From Rickettsia endosymbiont of Lasioglossum villosulum (GTDB lineage: Bacteria > Pseudomonadota > Alphaproteobacteria > Rickettsiales > Rickettsiaceae), in NCBI RefSeq assembly GCF_964026455.1, contig NZ_OZ032152.1, positions 558,001 to 622,000 of the forward strand: DNA of 64,000 nucleotides, in the 5' to 3' direction. The position numbers and the translations under genes were made by a program. Positions within the stretch are counted from its first letter, which is position 1. Every line of letters starts with the position of its first letter. Shown here in pieces: positions 1 to 10,603 of this stretch. Under the pieces are notes generated by a model that saw nothing but the letters and a program-made list of their open reading frames with translations, was not told the origin of the DNA and did not search any database.

Positions 1-394
1 TATCTAAAAGAAAATCTTCTGGATGTATTTTTAAATGCCTAAAAACTTCTTTTATAAAATCTTCATTACCATTTTTGGTTATCATATTTAAAAATATTGG
101 ATAGCTTACTGCAAACGTATTTATGAAATTTTTATAACCTAATAACTTTGCAGCATTAACACTATTACTTTCAATAATCAAATCAGGTTTTCCGTAAGAA
201 GCTAAGTGCGGGGCTAATAAATCTAGAGCTTTTTTATTATCAATTTTAATAGCTAAATTACAATAACGACTATAAATATCACTTGTTATTTTGTCTTGAC
301 TATATGTTATATAGCGGGCAATAGCCTCAAGAAAATTAGGATTATTGATTAAATGTTGTTCCTCAATATTTCTAGAGTTAACTTTTCTCCCCAT
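1..394 (-). CDS. hypothetical protein, C-terminus beyond left edge
   Basis: Open frame on the minus strand from an ATG at 394 to the left edge of the window, about 131 codons without a stop. The protein begins MGRKVNSRNIEEQ and has alternating short helical stretches with no motif I recognise; the helix-rich pattern could be a repeat protein (ankyrin-like), but no clear ankyrin consensus is visible. It is divergent from rmuC, and the roughly 170 bp between them is A+T-rich and would hold both promoters. The function is unknown. Confidence 0.55.
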   Translation of the reverse strand, partial: MGRKVNSRNIEEQHLINNPNFLEAIARYITYSQDKITSDIYSRYCNLAIKIDNKKALDLLAPHLASYGKPDLIIESNSVNAAKLLGYKNFINTFAVSYPIFLNMITKNGNEDFIKEVFRHLKIHPEDFLLD

Positions 395-563
395 TTAATT
401 TTTATCATATTTGTAATATATTTATTTTAAGAAACTTACTATATATTAATACTTAATTTTTGCAAGCATTTAATTAAATTTTTAACTATTTCTTAAAAAG
501 AATAAATAGTGCAAATTTAAAAAGATCAAGTATAATTAAAATCAAAACTGCTTATCATATTTT

Positions 564-1850
564 ATGAATTATTTACTACCAAGTGCTGCAATAGTTTTAC
601 TCGTTTTAGTGAGCTTAAATATATGGTTTTATATAAAAGTTAGAACTTTAAAAACAGAGCTACAATTCTTAACAGATCAAAATTTGGAAATTACTAATAA
701 TAATCAGCTACTTAATCAAGAAAAAATAGCTTACTTACAGAAAATCGAGCAACTAAAGTGCAGAGTAGAGTATCAAGAGCAATCTATTAAGGATTCTGAA
801 AAAATACGTAGTGAATCTTTTTCTTCAGCTAAAGCTGCATTATTTGATTTAGGCAAGGATTTATCTAAACAACTTATCGAAATCCATAAAATGGAAAACA
901 CAGCAGCAAGAGAACTAGCTGAGAAAAATATTGCTACTGCTTCTGGAAAGTTTAATAGTGAGTTTGAGCGTTTAATTATTATGGTAGGGACACTTAATAA
1001 AGATATTGAGCAGTCTAAAAGCACAGTGGACTTAATAAAACAGTCGTTACTTTCGCCTATTAGGGCAGGGCTACTTGCTGAGATTACTCTCGAAAATATC
1101 TTAAAATCATCAGGATTACGTTCTAATTTAGATTTCATCATGCAATATGGTTTAACTACTGCAGATAGTACTAAATTAAGACCTGATGCACTTATTTTTC
1201 TGCCTTCCGGTAATTTGATGGTGATTGATTCAAAAGCTTCCAAATTTTTAGTTGATGAGCAGGATAATAGTGGGAATCTTAGCAAAACTATGAATTATCA
1301 TTTAAAATCGTTAGCTAATAAAGATTATGCTGAAAATATTTTAGCTGAATTAAATAAAAAAGAGCAGAATTATAACAATGTTATTACTTTAATGTTTTTA
1401 CCCACTGAACAAGCCGTTGAAAAAGTTATTGCAGCTGATCCTAATTTTCTACAAAAAGCATGGGGCTGTAGTATTTTCCCAGTAGGACCTAGTGGGCTTA
1501 TGAATATGCTTTCATTCGCAAAATTTCAAATTACTGACCATAGACGCTCAGAAAATTATAAAGTAATTATTGAAGAAGTAAGAAAGTTATTAAGCTCTAT
1601 TGGTACTATAGCAGATTATTCTCAAAAAATTGGCAATAATCTACATAATATGGTTACTAATTATGATAAGTTTGCGGCTTCTTTTAATCGTAATTTTATG
1701 TCAAGAGTTAAGAATATACAAAAACTTGGTATTGATTCAGGAAATAAAACGCTACCTGCAAGTCTTGAACGTTACCAAATTGTTTCTTCCAAATCCGAAA
1801 TTATTGAAGTAGAAGCAGAAAATTCTCAACCACAACAAATAGAAGAATAA
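564..1850 (+). CDS. rmuC: DNA recombination protein RmuC
   Basis: The 428-aa product has one N-terminal membrane segment (residues about 5-25), a coiled-coil region (about 30-160) and the conserved RmuC nuclease-like domain (about 165-390). That domain contains the family stretch around RPDALIFLPSGNLMVIDSKAS, which resembles the core of a PD-(D/E)XK fold. RmuC proteins limit inversions at short inverted repeats and are thought to act in DNA repair. The length is normal for the family. A TATAAT box lies at 531-536, about 28 bp before the ATG, without a good -35. The GT10 gene starts 1 bp after its stop, so the two may be cotranscribed. Confidence 0.9.
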   Translation: MNYLLPSAAIVLLVLVSLNIWFYIKVRTLKTELQFLTDQNLEITNNNQLLNQEKIAYLQKIEQLKCRVEYQEQSIKDSEKIRSESFSSAKAALFDLGKDLSKQLIEIHKMENTAARELAEKNIATASGKFNSEFERLIIMVGTLNKDIEQSKSTVDLIKQSLLSPIRAGLLAEITLENILKSSGLRSNLDFIMQYGLTTADSTKLRPDALIFLPSGNLMVIDSKASKFLVDEQDNSGNLSKTMNYHLKSLANKDYAENILAELNKKEQNYNNVITLMFLPTEQAVEKVIAADPNFLQKAWGCSIFPVGPSGLMNMLSFAKFQITDHRRSENYKVIIEEVRKLLSSIGTIADYSQKIGNNLHNMVTNYDKFAASFNRNFMSRVKNIQKLGIDSGNKTLPASLERYQIVSSKSEIIEVEAENSQPQQIEE

Positions 1851-1851
1851 A

Positions 1852-2814
1852 TTGATAATTCAAATGTTAAGAAAAATTTTTATAATTTGCATATCAATAT
1901 TATTAGTATTTGTCTGCATATATGGTATAGAAAATTTAAAGTCCAAAAAAAATGAAAATATTCTAAGGGTTAGTTTCATCAATATGTGGTCAGGATTTAC
2001 AATAGATGAACTGCCAATGATAAAAGAAGTAATAGAAGAAAGTGGAAGAAAAATTGTTATAGATCATAAAAATTATGACCTTATAATTGAGAGTGTTTTC
2101 GGTCAGAAAAAAATTAGTAACAAGAATAGTATAAAAATATTTTTTACTGGTGAATCTATTAGACCTAACCCTGATAATTATGATATAGCTATAGGTTTTG
2201 ATTATATAGATCATCCGCATTATATAAGAATACCTCTATATTATATGTATTTTACTAATGAGATAAGCACAAATTATAAAAGACCTAAATGCAACCCGAA
2301 TAAGCCGCATTTTGCTTGTTTTCTTGTTAGTGCACATATAGATGATACTGAAAAATTTGATGGTTGCGTTGCAAGAGATAAATTTTTTCACAAGCTATCA
2401 TCATATAAAAGAATAAGAAGCGGAGGTAAATACTTAAATAACGAAGCTAGAGTAGTACCTAAAGAAAACACTAGAGAGTGGTTATCTGAATGCAAATTTG
2501 TAATTGCTTATGAAAATAAGACGTATGAAGGCTATGTTACTGAAAAACCTTTCCAAGCTTATCTAGCTGGAGCGGTCCCTATTTATTATGCAGATAAAAG
2601 TTATGTTAAAGACGTAAATCCTAAGGCAGTAATATTTGCTAAAGATTTTGCTTCAGAAGAAGATCTATATAACTATATTATTTCTGTTGATCAAAATGAC
2701 GAAAAATATTGTGAAATATATAATAACTCAATTGTACCCAATTCTTTAAATAATTACCCTATAATAAAAGAGAAATTAAAAGAAAAACTTTTACCTTTAT
2801 TAAATGAAAAATAA
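1852..2814 (+). CDS. glycosyltransferase family 10 (fucosyltransferase-like)
   Basis: The product is about 316-320 aa, with a TTG start at 1852 or, more likely, the ATG at 1864. An N-terminal hydrophobic segment (IIICISILLVFVCIYGI region) anchors it to the inner membrane. The C-terminal half carries the GT10 hallmark: a K(F)VIAYEN stretch followed by GYVTEKPFQAYLAGAVPIYY, which forms the GDP-sugar binding site in alpha-1,3-fucosyltransferases. It probably adds a deoxyhexose to LPS O-antigen or another surface glycan. The exact donor sugar cannot be told from sequence. A second, broken glycosyltransferase follows with overlap, suggesting a small surface-sugar operon. Confidence 0.8.
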   Translation: MIIQMLRKIFIICISILLVFVCIYGIENLKSKKNENILRVSFINMWSGFTIDELPMIKEVIEESGRKIVIDHKNYDLIIESVFGQKKISNKNSIKIFFTGESIRPNPDNYDIAIGFDYIDHPHYIRIPLYYMYFTNEISTNYKRPKCNPNKPHFACFLVSAHIDDTEKFDGCVARDKFFHKLSSYKRIRSGGKYLNNEARVVPKENTREWLSECKFVIAYENKTYEGYVTEKPFQAYLAGAVPIYYADKSYVKDVNPKAVIFAKDFASEEDLYNYIISVDQNDEKYCEIYNNSIVPNSLNNYPIIKEKLKEKLLPLLNEK

Positions 2815-3606
2815 AATTTATCGCATAAAAAAGTATTTTTTTATATTACTTATCAGTTAAAAAATAATCCGATTAGTGAAAAAGATATTAAAATTTTTGT
2901 AATTAATCTAGATCATAGTACCAATAGATATAATAATATAAATAAACAATTTATTCATATTAATTTACCTTATGAAAGATTTAGAGCAGTAAACGGTTAT
3001 GAATTATCTATAACAAACCAAAAAGGAGAAAAGTTTACCGGTTTAGATGTAAAGAATAATTCTTCCCTTTTATCATTAGATAATAATTATACTATTGTTT
3101 GTCCATCAGAGAATATAAATTATTATGCAAATAGTAAGATATTAAATCGCACCTTAACCGCGGGTGAATTTGGGTGTTATTGTAGCCATAGAGAAATTTG
3201 GCTTAAAATGGTTGAAGAAAATATTCCATATGCCTTAATTTTAGAAGACGATGCTATATTAGAAGAAAATTTTTATAAGAAATTCTCAACCATAATCAAA
3301 TCTTTACCTAGTGATTGGGATCTAGTCTATTTGTTTTTGATGCATCTACCGAGGCAAAAATTTTATAAAATTTATAATAATCCTTATCTTAAAAAAATTA
3401 ATACCCAAAGATATTTTTATACTTCTACAGGTTATTTAGTAAATTTAAAAGCTGCTACGAAGCTTCTTAAATATAGTAAAAGCTTTAGCGAGCCAATTGC
3501 ACAAGAAGTAGCTAATAATAGAATACAAGCTTATATTACCGTACCTTTTTTAATAAATACTGATTTTAAAGATTCAACTATTATTGATATGGGAAGACCA
3601 AACTAG
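2804..3606 (+). pseudogene. glycosyltransferase family 25, frameshifted near its start
   Basis: An ATG at 2804, overlapping the end of the GT10 gene, opens a frame encoding MKNKIYRIKKYFFILLIS, a typical membrane anchor, then hits a stop at 2858. The GT25 catalytic domain continues in another frame from about 2860 to 3606. It shows IFVINLDHSTNRY, GEFGCYCSHREIW and the LILEDDA motif of LPS glycosyltransferases. No ATG, GTG or TTG lies in that second frame before 3208, well inside the domain. A single-base indel at the A-run near 2859-2864 would restore one gene of about 265 aa. It is either a recent pseudogene, a sequencing error, or a slippage-expressed gene. Confidence 0.75.
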
Positions 3607-3692
3607 AAATATAGTAAAATGAATCTTTCCTAACCGTATCCTTAAGATACCGCAATCGAATCGCAGTATGACATACTATTATTAGAGTTTTA

Positions 3693-4349
3693 TCAAACCA
3701 TTTTAGCTTTAGGTTGTTTAAAATTAGCTTGGTCAAAATCGTATATGAAGCTTTTAATAACAGGTACTATAAACTGTTTAAACTTACTGCCGCTAAATAC
3801 GCCATAATGTCCTGCACCTTTTTGTAAATGATATTTCTTCATTGATTCGGGAATATTGGCACAAAGCTTTAAAGCTGCTTTGGTTTGACCAACTGCTGCA
3901 ATATCGTCAAGTTCTCCCTCTATACCAAGTAATGCACATTTAGTAATATTTTTTAGATCAATAGGACGTTGCTCTGAAACTAATTTGCCTCTTGCTAGTG
4001 AAAATTGTTGGAATACTTCATCGATAGTTTGTAGGTAAAATTCTGCCGGCATATCCATAGCAGCTAAATATTCATCATAGAATTTAATAGTATGATCAGC
4101 TTTTTGATAATCGCAATTTAATAAATTTTGCCATAATTCCAAATGCGAATCTATATGACGGAATAGATTTAAGCTTACAAAACCTGCAAGTTGTAAAAAT
4201 CCTGGATATACTTTTCTACCATGACCAGGATAATTAGGTGGTACTTGCATTGTAACCATTTTGCAAAACCATTCTAAACTTTTGCTTAGAGCAAATTCAT
4301 TTACTGCTGTTGGGTTTTTTCTAGCATCAATTTTAAATCTTTTATCGAT
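3693..4349 (-). pseudogene. polyhydroxyalkanoate depolymerase PhaZ, 3' remnant
   Basis: The frame encodes the C-terminal half of the intracellular PHA depolymerase family: IDARKNPTAVNEF, the PPNYPGHGRKVYPGFLQL stretch, LLGIEGELDDIAAVGQT and the GHYGVFSGSKF end. Family members are about 400 aa; only about 205-215 codons remain. Homology starts at about 4335, upstream of the first in-frame ATG (4259), and runs into a stop at 4350-4352. The sequence further upstream belongs to another gene in a different frame. The N-terminal half, including the nucleophile region, is missing, so the enzyme should be inactive. Confidence 0.75.
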
Positions 4350-4864
4350 TCAAACATTATTAGAGGGATTATAGCCATATTTAATCTTGCTGCATCATTA
4401 TAATAAAAATTTTGGAAAAATATGTTATTGCTTAACTCCTCTCCAGTAACATCTTGAGTAATTTTATTACCATAGTAAGATGATATTAATAATGAAGCAA
4501 GCCTTGCGAATTTAATAGAAACTGAAGCATAAAACATAGGATCTTCATAGAATATGGTTTCTGGGTCTCGGAAATAAAAACAAATATAATCAATTAATAA
4601 TGTAGCCATAGCAAGATATTTAGCCACATCCTGCCAATTACTATAAGTATGAATATTATTTAATTCAGGATTATTAAAATCTATATCCTGATCTGTAAGT
4701 CTTTTGTATATTGCTTGTAATTTCTGCTCATTAAGATCATTTTTTTTTAGATGTTTAAACAATACATAAAAATAAGGTTTAATTTCTTCAGACGAAAACA
4801 ACTTATTTTCAATTAAAGCAGGAACAATTTTATTGTGCAAAAATCCAAGTAGCTTATTGTGCAT
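4301..4864 (-). CDS. hypothetical protein, C-terminus formed by phaZ remnant
   Basis: 187 aa with a mid-protein hydrophobic stretch (YLAMATLLIDYICFYF) and helical character; no family recognised. It lies 18 bp downstream of another lineage-specific gene in the same orientation. The last roughly 12 codons (after FESIKDLKL) are read from DNA that in another frame encodes the PhaZ remnant. The native 3' end has therefore been lost by a deletion joining two genes at about 4335-4345. Whether the truncated product is made is unknown. Confidence 0.5.
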   Translation of the reverse strand: MHNKLLGFLHNKIVPALIENKLFSSEEIKPYFYVLFKHLKKNDLNEQKLQAIYKRLTDQDIDFNNPELNNIHTYSNWQDVAKYLAMATLLIDYICFYFRDPETIFYEDPMFYASVSIKFARLASLLISSYYGNKITQDVTGEELSNNIFFQNFYYNDAARLNMAIIPLIMFESIKDLKLMLEKTQQQ

Positions 4865-4882
4865 AAAGCCCGTAACTTTACT

Positions 4883-6046
4883 TTATTCTTCGACGACTCC
4901 AGCTGCGGATAACCAACGTAGAGCGGTACATGTTATAAAATAATTTACAGTATCATTATTTAATAAATCAATAGGCTGTAATAGTAGATTTGCTGCATAT
5001 CTAAAACAAATAACTACATTATTTATCAAATTATCAGAAAAGGTAGGAGTATTATCAAATAAAAATTTAATATCTTCAAAATGACTTTTATCGTTTGTTT
5101 TACTTTCTAATTCCTTAAACAGATTATAATTAATGATTTTGGTTTGTTTACTTGATAATACGGTACTCGGAAAAGATAATAAAAGTTGTAATATAGCAAG
5201 AATAGTAGTTGGTAAAGCACACAGCTCATATAGTGGTTCTTCTTCATCAAATACATATGAACGAAGTAATATTACTCCTGTTATAAGAGTACTATAAGTC
5301 AATGCTATTTTGCCAGAATGGCTGCTAATAGAATTGGATTTTTCTATTAGCCAAGAGTTAATTTTATGTTCCTCGTTAAATTGATCTTTAGCTTTTTCTA
5401 GCTTAAAGTAACTTTGCTTTAATGAACTAATATACCTTACAAAATTTAAATGTATCTCTTTTTCTTTGTTAAATTCCTCTGCATAATTCACGTTTGGCTT
5501 ATATAATATTGCCTTAGCAACATATCGATATAGGAAATATTCTTTAGTGAGCGGATATGACGTATTAGAAATTTTTTCTGCTGATTCAAATAATTTTGCG
5601 TAATGCTCAAAATTATTCTCTAAAAACAACTGAACTTTATTACGTAACTCAATAAATTCTAGTGATTTTATATCTCCTATATATTTTAGAATTGCGTCAA
5701 TAAGATTTTTATTTTCTATTCCTATTAATTTTTGTAATTTTATATGTAAAAAATGATCATAGTTATTTAGTTCGTTAAAAATATTTTGCCAATTTTTATC
5801 GGTAATATTTTCACCTTGATATTTTTTAGTTTTTGCTATGCTGCTTAATAGTGCTTGTAAATGTTCTGTGTAAACAAAATTTTTTGTTGTTGTGGGTAAA
5901 TTATCAAAATTTTTATCATATCCCCATATTTTAAATAATTTACCAAAATCAAACCTTGCAAGTGCAGTAGTACTTTTCCATAAGCATGTTGAAAAAGCTG
6001 ATATATTATTATAATAGTTTAATATTATTTCAAGCTTGCTGCTCAT
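4883..6046 (-). CDS. hypothetical Rickettsia-type protein with two membrane segments
   Basis: 387 aa, starting at the ATG at 6046. The first 230 residues look soluble and helical. Two hydrophobic segments follow at about 250-270 (IALTYSTLITGVILLRSYVF) and 276-300 (LYELCALPTTILAILQLLLSF), then a helical tail. No enzyme motif or named domain is visible. It precedes the 187-aa hypothetical gene by 18 bp and the two are probably cotranscribed. A lineage-specific membrane-associated protein is the most that can be said. Confidence 0.55.
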   Translation of the reverse strand: MSSKLEIILNYYNNISAFSTCLWKSTTALARFDFGKLFKIWGYDKNFDNLPTTTKNFVYTEHLQALLSSIAKTKKYQGENITDKNWQNIFNELNNYDHFLHIKLQKLIGIENKNLIDAILKYIGDIKSLEFIELRNKVQLFLENNFEHYAKLFESAEKISNTSYPLTKEYFLYRYVAKAILYKPNVNYAEEFNKEKEIHLNFVRYISSLKQSYFKLEKAKDQFNEEHKINSWLIEKSNSISSHSGKIALTYSTLITGVILLRSYVFDEEEPLYELCALPTTILAILQLLLSFPSTVLSSKQTKIINYNLFKELESKTNDKSHFEDIKFLFDNTPTFSDNLINNVVICFRYAANLLLQPIDLLNNDTVNYFITCTALRWLSAAGVVEE

Positions 6047-6106
6047 AATTTTTCATAATAGTTAATTTAAATTAACTATTATGAGCTATAGCAATTTTTA
6101 ATGCAA

Positions 6107-6301
6107 TTATTCTTTTGTAAAATTTTTAAGCAAAATTAAAGCCTTTGCCGGTAAGAGGTAGTATTTCTTGAGAGATGATTTAACACATAAAGTTAGACCT
6201 GTGTTATAATCAACGTTTCCTTTTTGATCAAAATAATCTAATAATAATCCTATATCTGCATGATATTGCTCTACTATTTCTAATAATTCTAGTTTGTAGT
6301 A
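6107..6301 (-). other. short reading-frame remnant without start codon
   Basis: Between a stop at 6302-6304 and a stop at 6107-6109 there is a 64-codon open frame reading YYKLELLEIVEQY to ILLKNFTKE, with amphipathic, protein-like composition but no ATG, GTG or TTG start near its beginning. It sits just downstream of the licD-like gene on the same strand. It looks like the 3' end of a decayed gene. The rest of the 6047-6314 gap holds nothing recognisable. Confidence 0.3.
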
Positions 6302-6314
6302 TCATCTAGTAACG

Positions 6315-7061
6315 TTAGTTTACTCTATTTTTTAAGGGCTTAAGTGCTTTAGCCGGTTTTAATAATTCCGGCGTTAAGATGAATTTAGTTTTTCTCTCGA
6401 TATTTGATAGAAAAAACAAATGAAAATTGTGGGGATGATGTATTACCGCATATTTATCCCATTCAGGATATTGTCTATTTAAATTTTCCTTTGGGTTATA
6501 GGGACCATAAACTTCTATATCACCAAATTTATATTTTTTTAAAGGTAATAATTCATGATCATAAAAGAAATCATTAGGATATTGAGTGCGTGTTTTTAAG
6601 TTAGAATGAATAAATTTATTTTGGTCTTTTTGAAAAGTAAAAATATCAATGCAGCCTTTTTGACATATTTTATAAGCTAGATCATGAGAAATAGAATAAC
6701 CTAGTTTTTGAAACTCTGGAAATATTTGTTGTAGCCTTATCTCATCTTCTTGCATTATGCCAATATCAAGATCATCATCATAAGGTATTATCCCTTGATG
6801 ACGAACTGCCCCAAGCAAGGTGCCTCCGTCTATCCAATAATTAATATTGTGCTTAGTTAACAACTCATGAGTATCTTTCATTATTTGATAGAGTGAGAGA
6901 GTCGTATTCTCACTAATTCTATATTTTTTTACTTCTTCATCGGTTGGCACTTTATAACGCCAATCATGTTCAAGCACGTGAGTATAAAAAAATATACTGG
7001 CAAAAAGCAAGAGAATAGAACCTAAAATATTTTTAGGTGAGAATACTGACTTTAATTTCAT
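6315..7061 (-). CDS. LicD family nucleotidyltransferase-like protein
   Basis: 248 aa with one N-terminal membrane anchor (about 13-30), then the LicD signature: [16 protein letters not shown] followed by [11 protein letters not shown], the metal-binding acidic cluster of the nucleotidyltransferase fold. LicD/fukutin-type proteins transfer phosphocholine or other phospho-groups onto surface glycans. Its start overlaps the end of valS by 29 bp. With the GT10 and GT25 genes nearby, it fits a surface-glycan decorating set. The real substrate is not known. Confidence 0.8.
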   Translation of the reverse strand: MKLKSVFSPKNILGSILLLFASIFFYTHVLEHDWRYKVPTDEEVKKYRISENTTLSLYQIMKDTHELLTKHNINYWIDGGTLLGAVRHQGIIPYDDDLDIGIMQEDEIRLQQIFPEFQKLGYSISHDLAYKICQKGCIDIFTFQKDQNKFIHSNLKTRTQYPNDFFYDHELLPLKKYKFGDIEVYGPYNPKENLNRQYPEWDKYAVIHHPHNFHLFFLSNIERKTKFILTPELLKPAKALKPLKNRVN

Positions 7062-9471
7062 TATTTGTTGGTTTGAATTTTATTTCTTTTGCTGATGTAA
7101 CATTTTTTAAATCTGATGTCAATTCTTCGGATAATTCAATGCCGCTAACTTCAAGCAATTGTACTTCTGCTTTTATGGATAGATTCTTTTCAGCTTTAAA
7201 TTTTCTAACATGATCTAAAATCTCAAGCAATCCTTCCGGCTGTTTTGCATCTATTTTATAGTTTAAATTACCATAATTAATCCGATTACCTTTAATGTGA
7301 ATAGAATTTTCACTATATAATATTTGATACAACTCCTCGGTAATATGTGGCATAAATGGTGCAAATAGTTTAAGTAGGGTTTGCATGACGTGATAAAGCG
7401 TTAATATGCTACTATATTGTCCGCTAGGGTTTTTATTTTCTTCATCATAAGCACGTGTTTTACTGATTTCTAAATAATTATCACAAAATACTGACCAGAA
7501 AAATTTTTCCGTTAAATGCATAGCGTTAGCATATTCATAATTTTGCAACTCGTTTGTTGCATTGTTTACTAGCTCTACTAATTTATTAATTATCCACTGA
7601 TCGAATTCATGAGTAATTTTTTCTTTCACATATATAAGATTTGCTTTTTTGTCTTCATCAGATAATTTATCAAAATGTTGCGAGACAAATTTAGCAGCAT
7701 TCCACAGCTTATTAACAAGCCTTTTACCATTTTTTATTACGTCTTCTGAATAGGCAGTGTCAGCTCCTAATTTTGAATTAGCCGACCAATAGCGTATAAC
7801 ATCAGAACCATATTGCTCTAGCAATTTTTCCGGTACTAATACATTTCCTTTGGATTTAGACATTTTACTACGATCTTCAGCCAAACACCAACCACTTACC
7901 ATAATATTTTTCCATGGTAGAGTATTTTGATGTAGATGAGCTTTTAAGATAGTATAGAATGCCCAAGTTCTAATAATCTCATGTGCTTGAGGTCTTAAAT
8001 CCATTGGGAATAAGTTATTATGCCTATCCTTATTCACGGCAAACTCATCAGAAATACCCCATGTTGAAAGTTGCGGCGAAACAGAGCTAGTTGCCCAAGT
8101 ATCCATAACGTCTAAGTCGGGTTCTACTTCATCTTTGCTATAGCCAATAGGCAAATCCTTTAAAGGATCAACAGGTAACTGCGAGATATCGGCATATAAA
8201 ATTTTACCCTCTTCGCCGATTCTTTTAGAATACCAAACAGGAAATGGCACGCCAAAATAACGCTGCCTGCTTATACACCAGTCCCAAGATATGGCATTAA
8301 TCCAGTTGTCTAAACGAATCTTCATATTTTTAGGATGCCAATTTAGTTCGTTTGCTCTTTTTAATAGCTCATCTTTATGCGATATAGTTTTAACAAACCA
8401 TTGTGGCACAGTTAGTACTTCAAGAGGTGCACCTGAACGCTCAGCACATTTAACAGTTTGGGTAATCTCTTCTTGCTTAACAAGCAATTCTTGCTCTTTT
8501 AAAATATCTATTATCTTGCTTCTTGCTTCTTTTATTTTTAAGCCGTCTATTCCGATCTCATGAGGGAAATCTATCGTACCTTTTTTGGTAATAATAGTAT
8601 TCAAAGGCAGATTATGCGTTTTCCACCAAATAATATCCGTTTGATCACCAAATGTGCAGCACATAACAAGCCCTGTGCCTTTATCTTGCTGCACTAACGG
8701 GTCAGCTAAAAGCGGGACTTTAACATTAAACAGTGGAGTAACGGCAAACTTTCCTGCTAAATGCTGATAACGCTTATCGTCTGGGTGATAGAATACGGCA
8801 ACGCAAGCAGGTAATAGTTCAGGTCGTGTAGTTGCGATGGTAAATTCATCATTTGCTTCAGTTTTAAAAGTGATATAGTTCATGAATGAGGTTTTTTCCT
8901 TATCCTCAATATCAGCTTGAGCAAGGGCTGTACCATCTACCGGATCCCATAAAATTGGCTGATTATTACGATAAACTTCGCCTTTTTTTACTAAATCAAG
9001 GAAAGACATTTGCGAGATTTTACGAGATAGCGGACTGATTGTTTGATATTCTAAATTCCAATCTACCGATAAAGCGACTTGATTAAACAAGCTTCTAAAT
9101 TTTTCTTCTTCGCTTGCTACTACCTCATTACAAATATTTATGAATTCTTCTCTGCCCATATTATACGCCTTGACTTGTCTTTGCTTTTCAACAAGTCGCT
9201 CAGTCGGCAGTCCGTTATCGTCAAAGCCCATAGGATAGAAAATATTTTTTCCCATCATACGCTGAAACCGTACTATAAAATCGGTCTGTGTATAGCTATA
9301 AACATGCCCGATATGGAGCTGTCCTGAAACAGTCGGCGGAGGCGTATCTACAACAAATGTTTCATCTTTAGCGATATTCTCATTGTATGCATAAACTTGT
9401 TTTTCTTGCCAAATTTTTTGCCATTTTTTTTCGCTTTCGATAAAATTATAATTTTTCGGAAATTCTTTCAT
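7033..9471 (-). CDS. valS: valyl-tRNA synthetase
   Basis: The 812-aa class I synthetase charges tRNA-Val. It has the HIGH motif in [13 protein letters not shown] (about 51-54), an editing (CP1) domain in the middle ([19 protein letters not shown]), and KMSKSKGN at about 525. The opening [17 protein letters not shown] and the length (shorter than the roughly 950-aa bacterial form, no long C-terminal coiled coil) match the archaeal/eukaryal-like ValRS. Rickettsiae are known to carry this type, an old lateral acquisition. It is intact and starts at the ATG at 9471. Confidence 0.95.
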   Translation of the reverse strand: MKEFPKNYNFIESEKKWQKIWQEKQVYAYNENIAKDETFVVDTPPPTVSGQLHIGHVYSYTQTDFIVRFQRMMGKNIFYPMGFDDNGLPTERLVEKQRQVKAYNMGREEFINICNEVVASEEEKFRSLFNQVALSVDWNLEYQTISPLSRKISQMSFLDLVKKGEVYRNNQPILWDPVDGTALAQADIEDKEKTSFMNYITFKTEANDEFTIATTRPELLPACVAVFYHPDDKRYQHLAGKFAVTPLFNVKVPLLADPLVQQDKGTGLVMCCTFGDQTDIIWWKTHNLPLNTIITKKGTIDFPHEIGIDGLKIKEARSKIIDILKEQELLVKQEEITQTVKCAERSGAPLEVLTVPQWFVKTISHKDELLKRANELNWHPKNMKIRLDNWINAISWDWCISRQRYFGVPFPVWYSKRIGEEGKILYADISQLPVDPLKDLPIGYSKDEVEPDLDVMDTWATSSVSPQLSTWGISDEFAVNKDRHNNLFPMDLRPQAHEIIRTWAFYTILKAHLHQNTLPWKNIMVSGWCLAEDRSKMSKSKGNVLVPEKLLEQYGSDVIRYWSANSKLGADTAYSEDVIKNGKRLVNKLWNAAKFVSQHFDKLSDEDKKANLIYVKEKITHEFDQWIINKLVELVNNATNELQNYEYANAMHLTEKFFWSVFCDNYLEISKTRAYDEENKNPSGQYSSILTLYHVMQTLLKLFAPFMPHITEELYQILYSENSIHIKGNRINYGNLNYKIDAKQPEGLLEILDHVRKFKAEKNLSIKAEVQLLEVSGIELSEELTSDLKNVTSAKEIKFKPTNNEIKVSILT

Positions 9472-9584
9472 AAATGTTTTTGCTAGTTTGAATAACTAAC
9501 ATTATAAAGATTATATTTAATTATGACAATAATGCGTTGCTTTTTTTGAATAGGATATAAATTATACAGCAAACTACTGCACAA

Positions 9585-10502
9585 TTAATTACTTTCTATA
9601 ATTGAGCGGATAAGGGTTTCTTTTAGACCAGTCAGCTCAGCAATAACGGGAATTTTGAAACCTTGAGAGAACATCTTTTTTGCTATCATCACCGCTTTAT
9701 TATACTCACCTTCCCGCTTTCCTTTTCGTTTTCCCTCATCTATATACACATCTGCTATAGTTTTCATAATGTTATCCTTGTGTTGTGGTGATAAATATTT
9801 ATCAAATACTTGCACTAATCTCGGTTGTTGCTTTTTTGAGATCTTTGCATCAGTATACCATAAAAACGATTTTAGGTAAATATAACCTTTTTCTTTATCA
9901 AGCATTATAACGTGATTAAAATTTGCTAAAAATTGCTCCCATAATTGAATCATATCACGTTCATATATATGTTTAAGTATATATTCTAACATTCCGATGT
10001 GCTTTTTCTTAACGATTTCATTATCTGACATGGCTTGTAAGTCTACTAGCTGATAATCTTCCATCATTAGTTTTTTTGCCATTACGCTATTAGTAAACAA
10101 ATCCCATAAATTCCGAGGAGCGTTATAAACTTGCTTACCATTATAAATAACTAAGTTATATACTAACGGCAATTTATTCCTTTTTTCTTTATGCCGTTCA
10201 CATAAGAGCAAAGTATATTTCCATAATCTTAGAGCAGTCCAATAATCCACAGTTGATTGTGCTTCAATTAATATATACACAAATCCCTTGCCATATTCTT
10301 TCGTTTCAATTCCATAAACTATATCACTGTATTTTTTACTTAGAGACTCTTCAATATAGCTTTCTTGTTCTACAGTTATTTTTGATAAATCTATCAGTTT
10401 TTTAAAATCCTTAGGTAAATAATATTCTAAAAATTCTTGTGCCGCTATTTTATCGGTCATTATTATTTTTACTAAGGAATCATGCTTTAATTTTTTGACC
10501 AC
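9585..10502 (-). CDS. Rpn family recombination-promoting nuclease / PD-(D/E)XK transposase-like
   Basis: 305 aa. The N-terminal half has the Rpn nuclease pattern: HDSLVKIIMTDKIAAQEFLEYYLP, then SDIVYGI and YILIEAQS, giving the D and E-x-Q positions of the PD-(D/E)XK fold, followed by WTALRLWKYTLLL. The basic GKRKGKREGE stretch and the C-terminal GFKIPVIAELTGL segment are typical of full-length members. Rpn proteins promote RecA-independent recombination and are often annotated as transposases; proof of self-mobility is lacking. This copy appears complete, unlike the one at 17360. Confidence 0.8.
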   Translation of the reverse strand: MVKKLKHDSLVKIIMTDKIAAQEFLEYYLPKDFKKLIDLSKITVEQESYIEESLSKKYSDIVYGIETKEYGKGFVYILIEAQSTVDYWTALRLWKYTLLLCERHKEKRNKLPLVYNLVIYNGKQVYNAPRNLWDLFTNSVMAKKLMMEDYQLVDLQAMSDNEIVKKKHIGMLEYILKHIYERDMIQLWEQFLANFNHVIMLDKEKGYIYLKSFLWYTDAKISKKQQPRLVQVFDKYLSPQHKDNIMKTIADVYIDEGKRKGKREGEYNKAVMIAKKMFSQGFKIPVIAELTGLKETLIRSIIESN

Positions 10503-10603
10503 AAAATCTAGTAATTTTTTGCGGCATATTTTATCCTAATTTATATATGATGTCTATATTTATTTAAACTTAAGATTTAACATCAATAATACAAAATAAA
10601 CTT

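Noticed and set aside
773..1285. 170-codon minus-strand open frame inside rmuC
   Set aside because: Antisense to a clearly conserved gene, serine/isoleucine-rich composition typical of a shadow frame.
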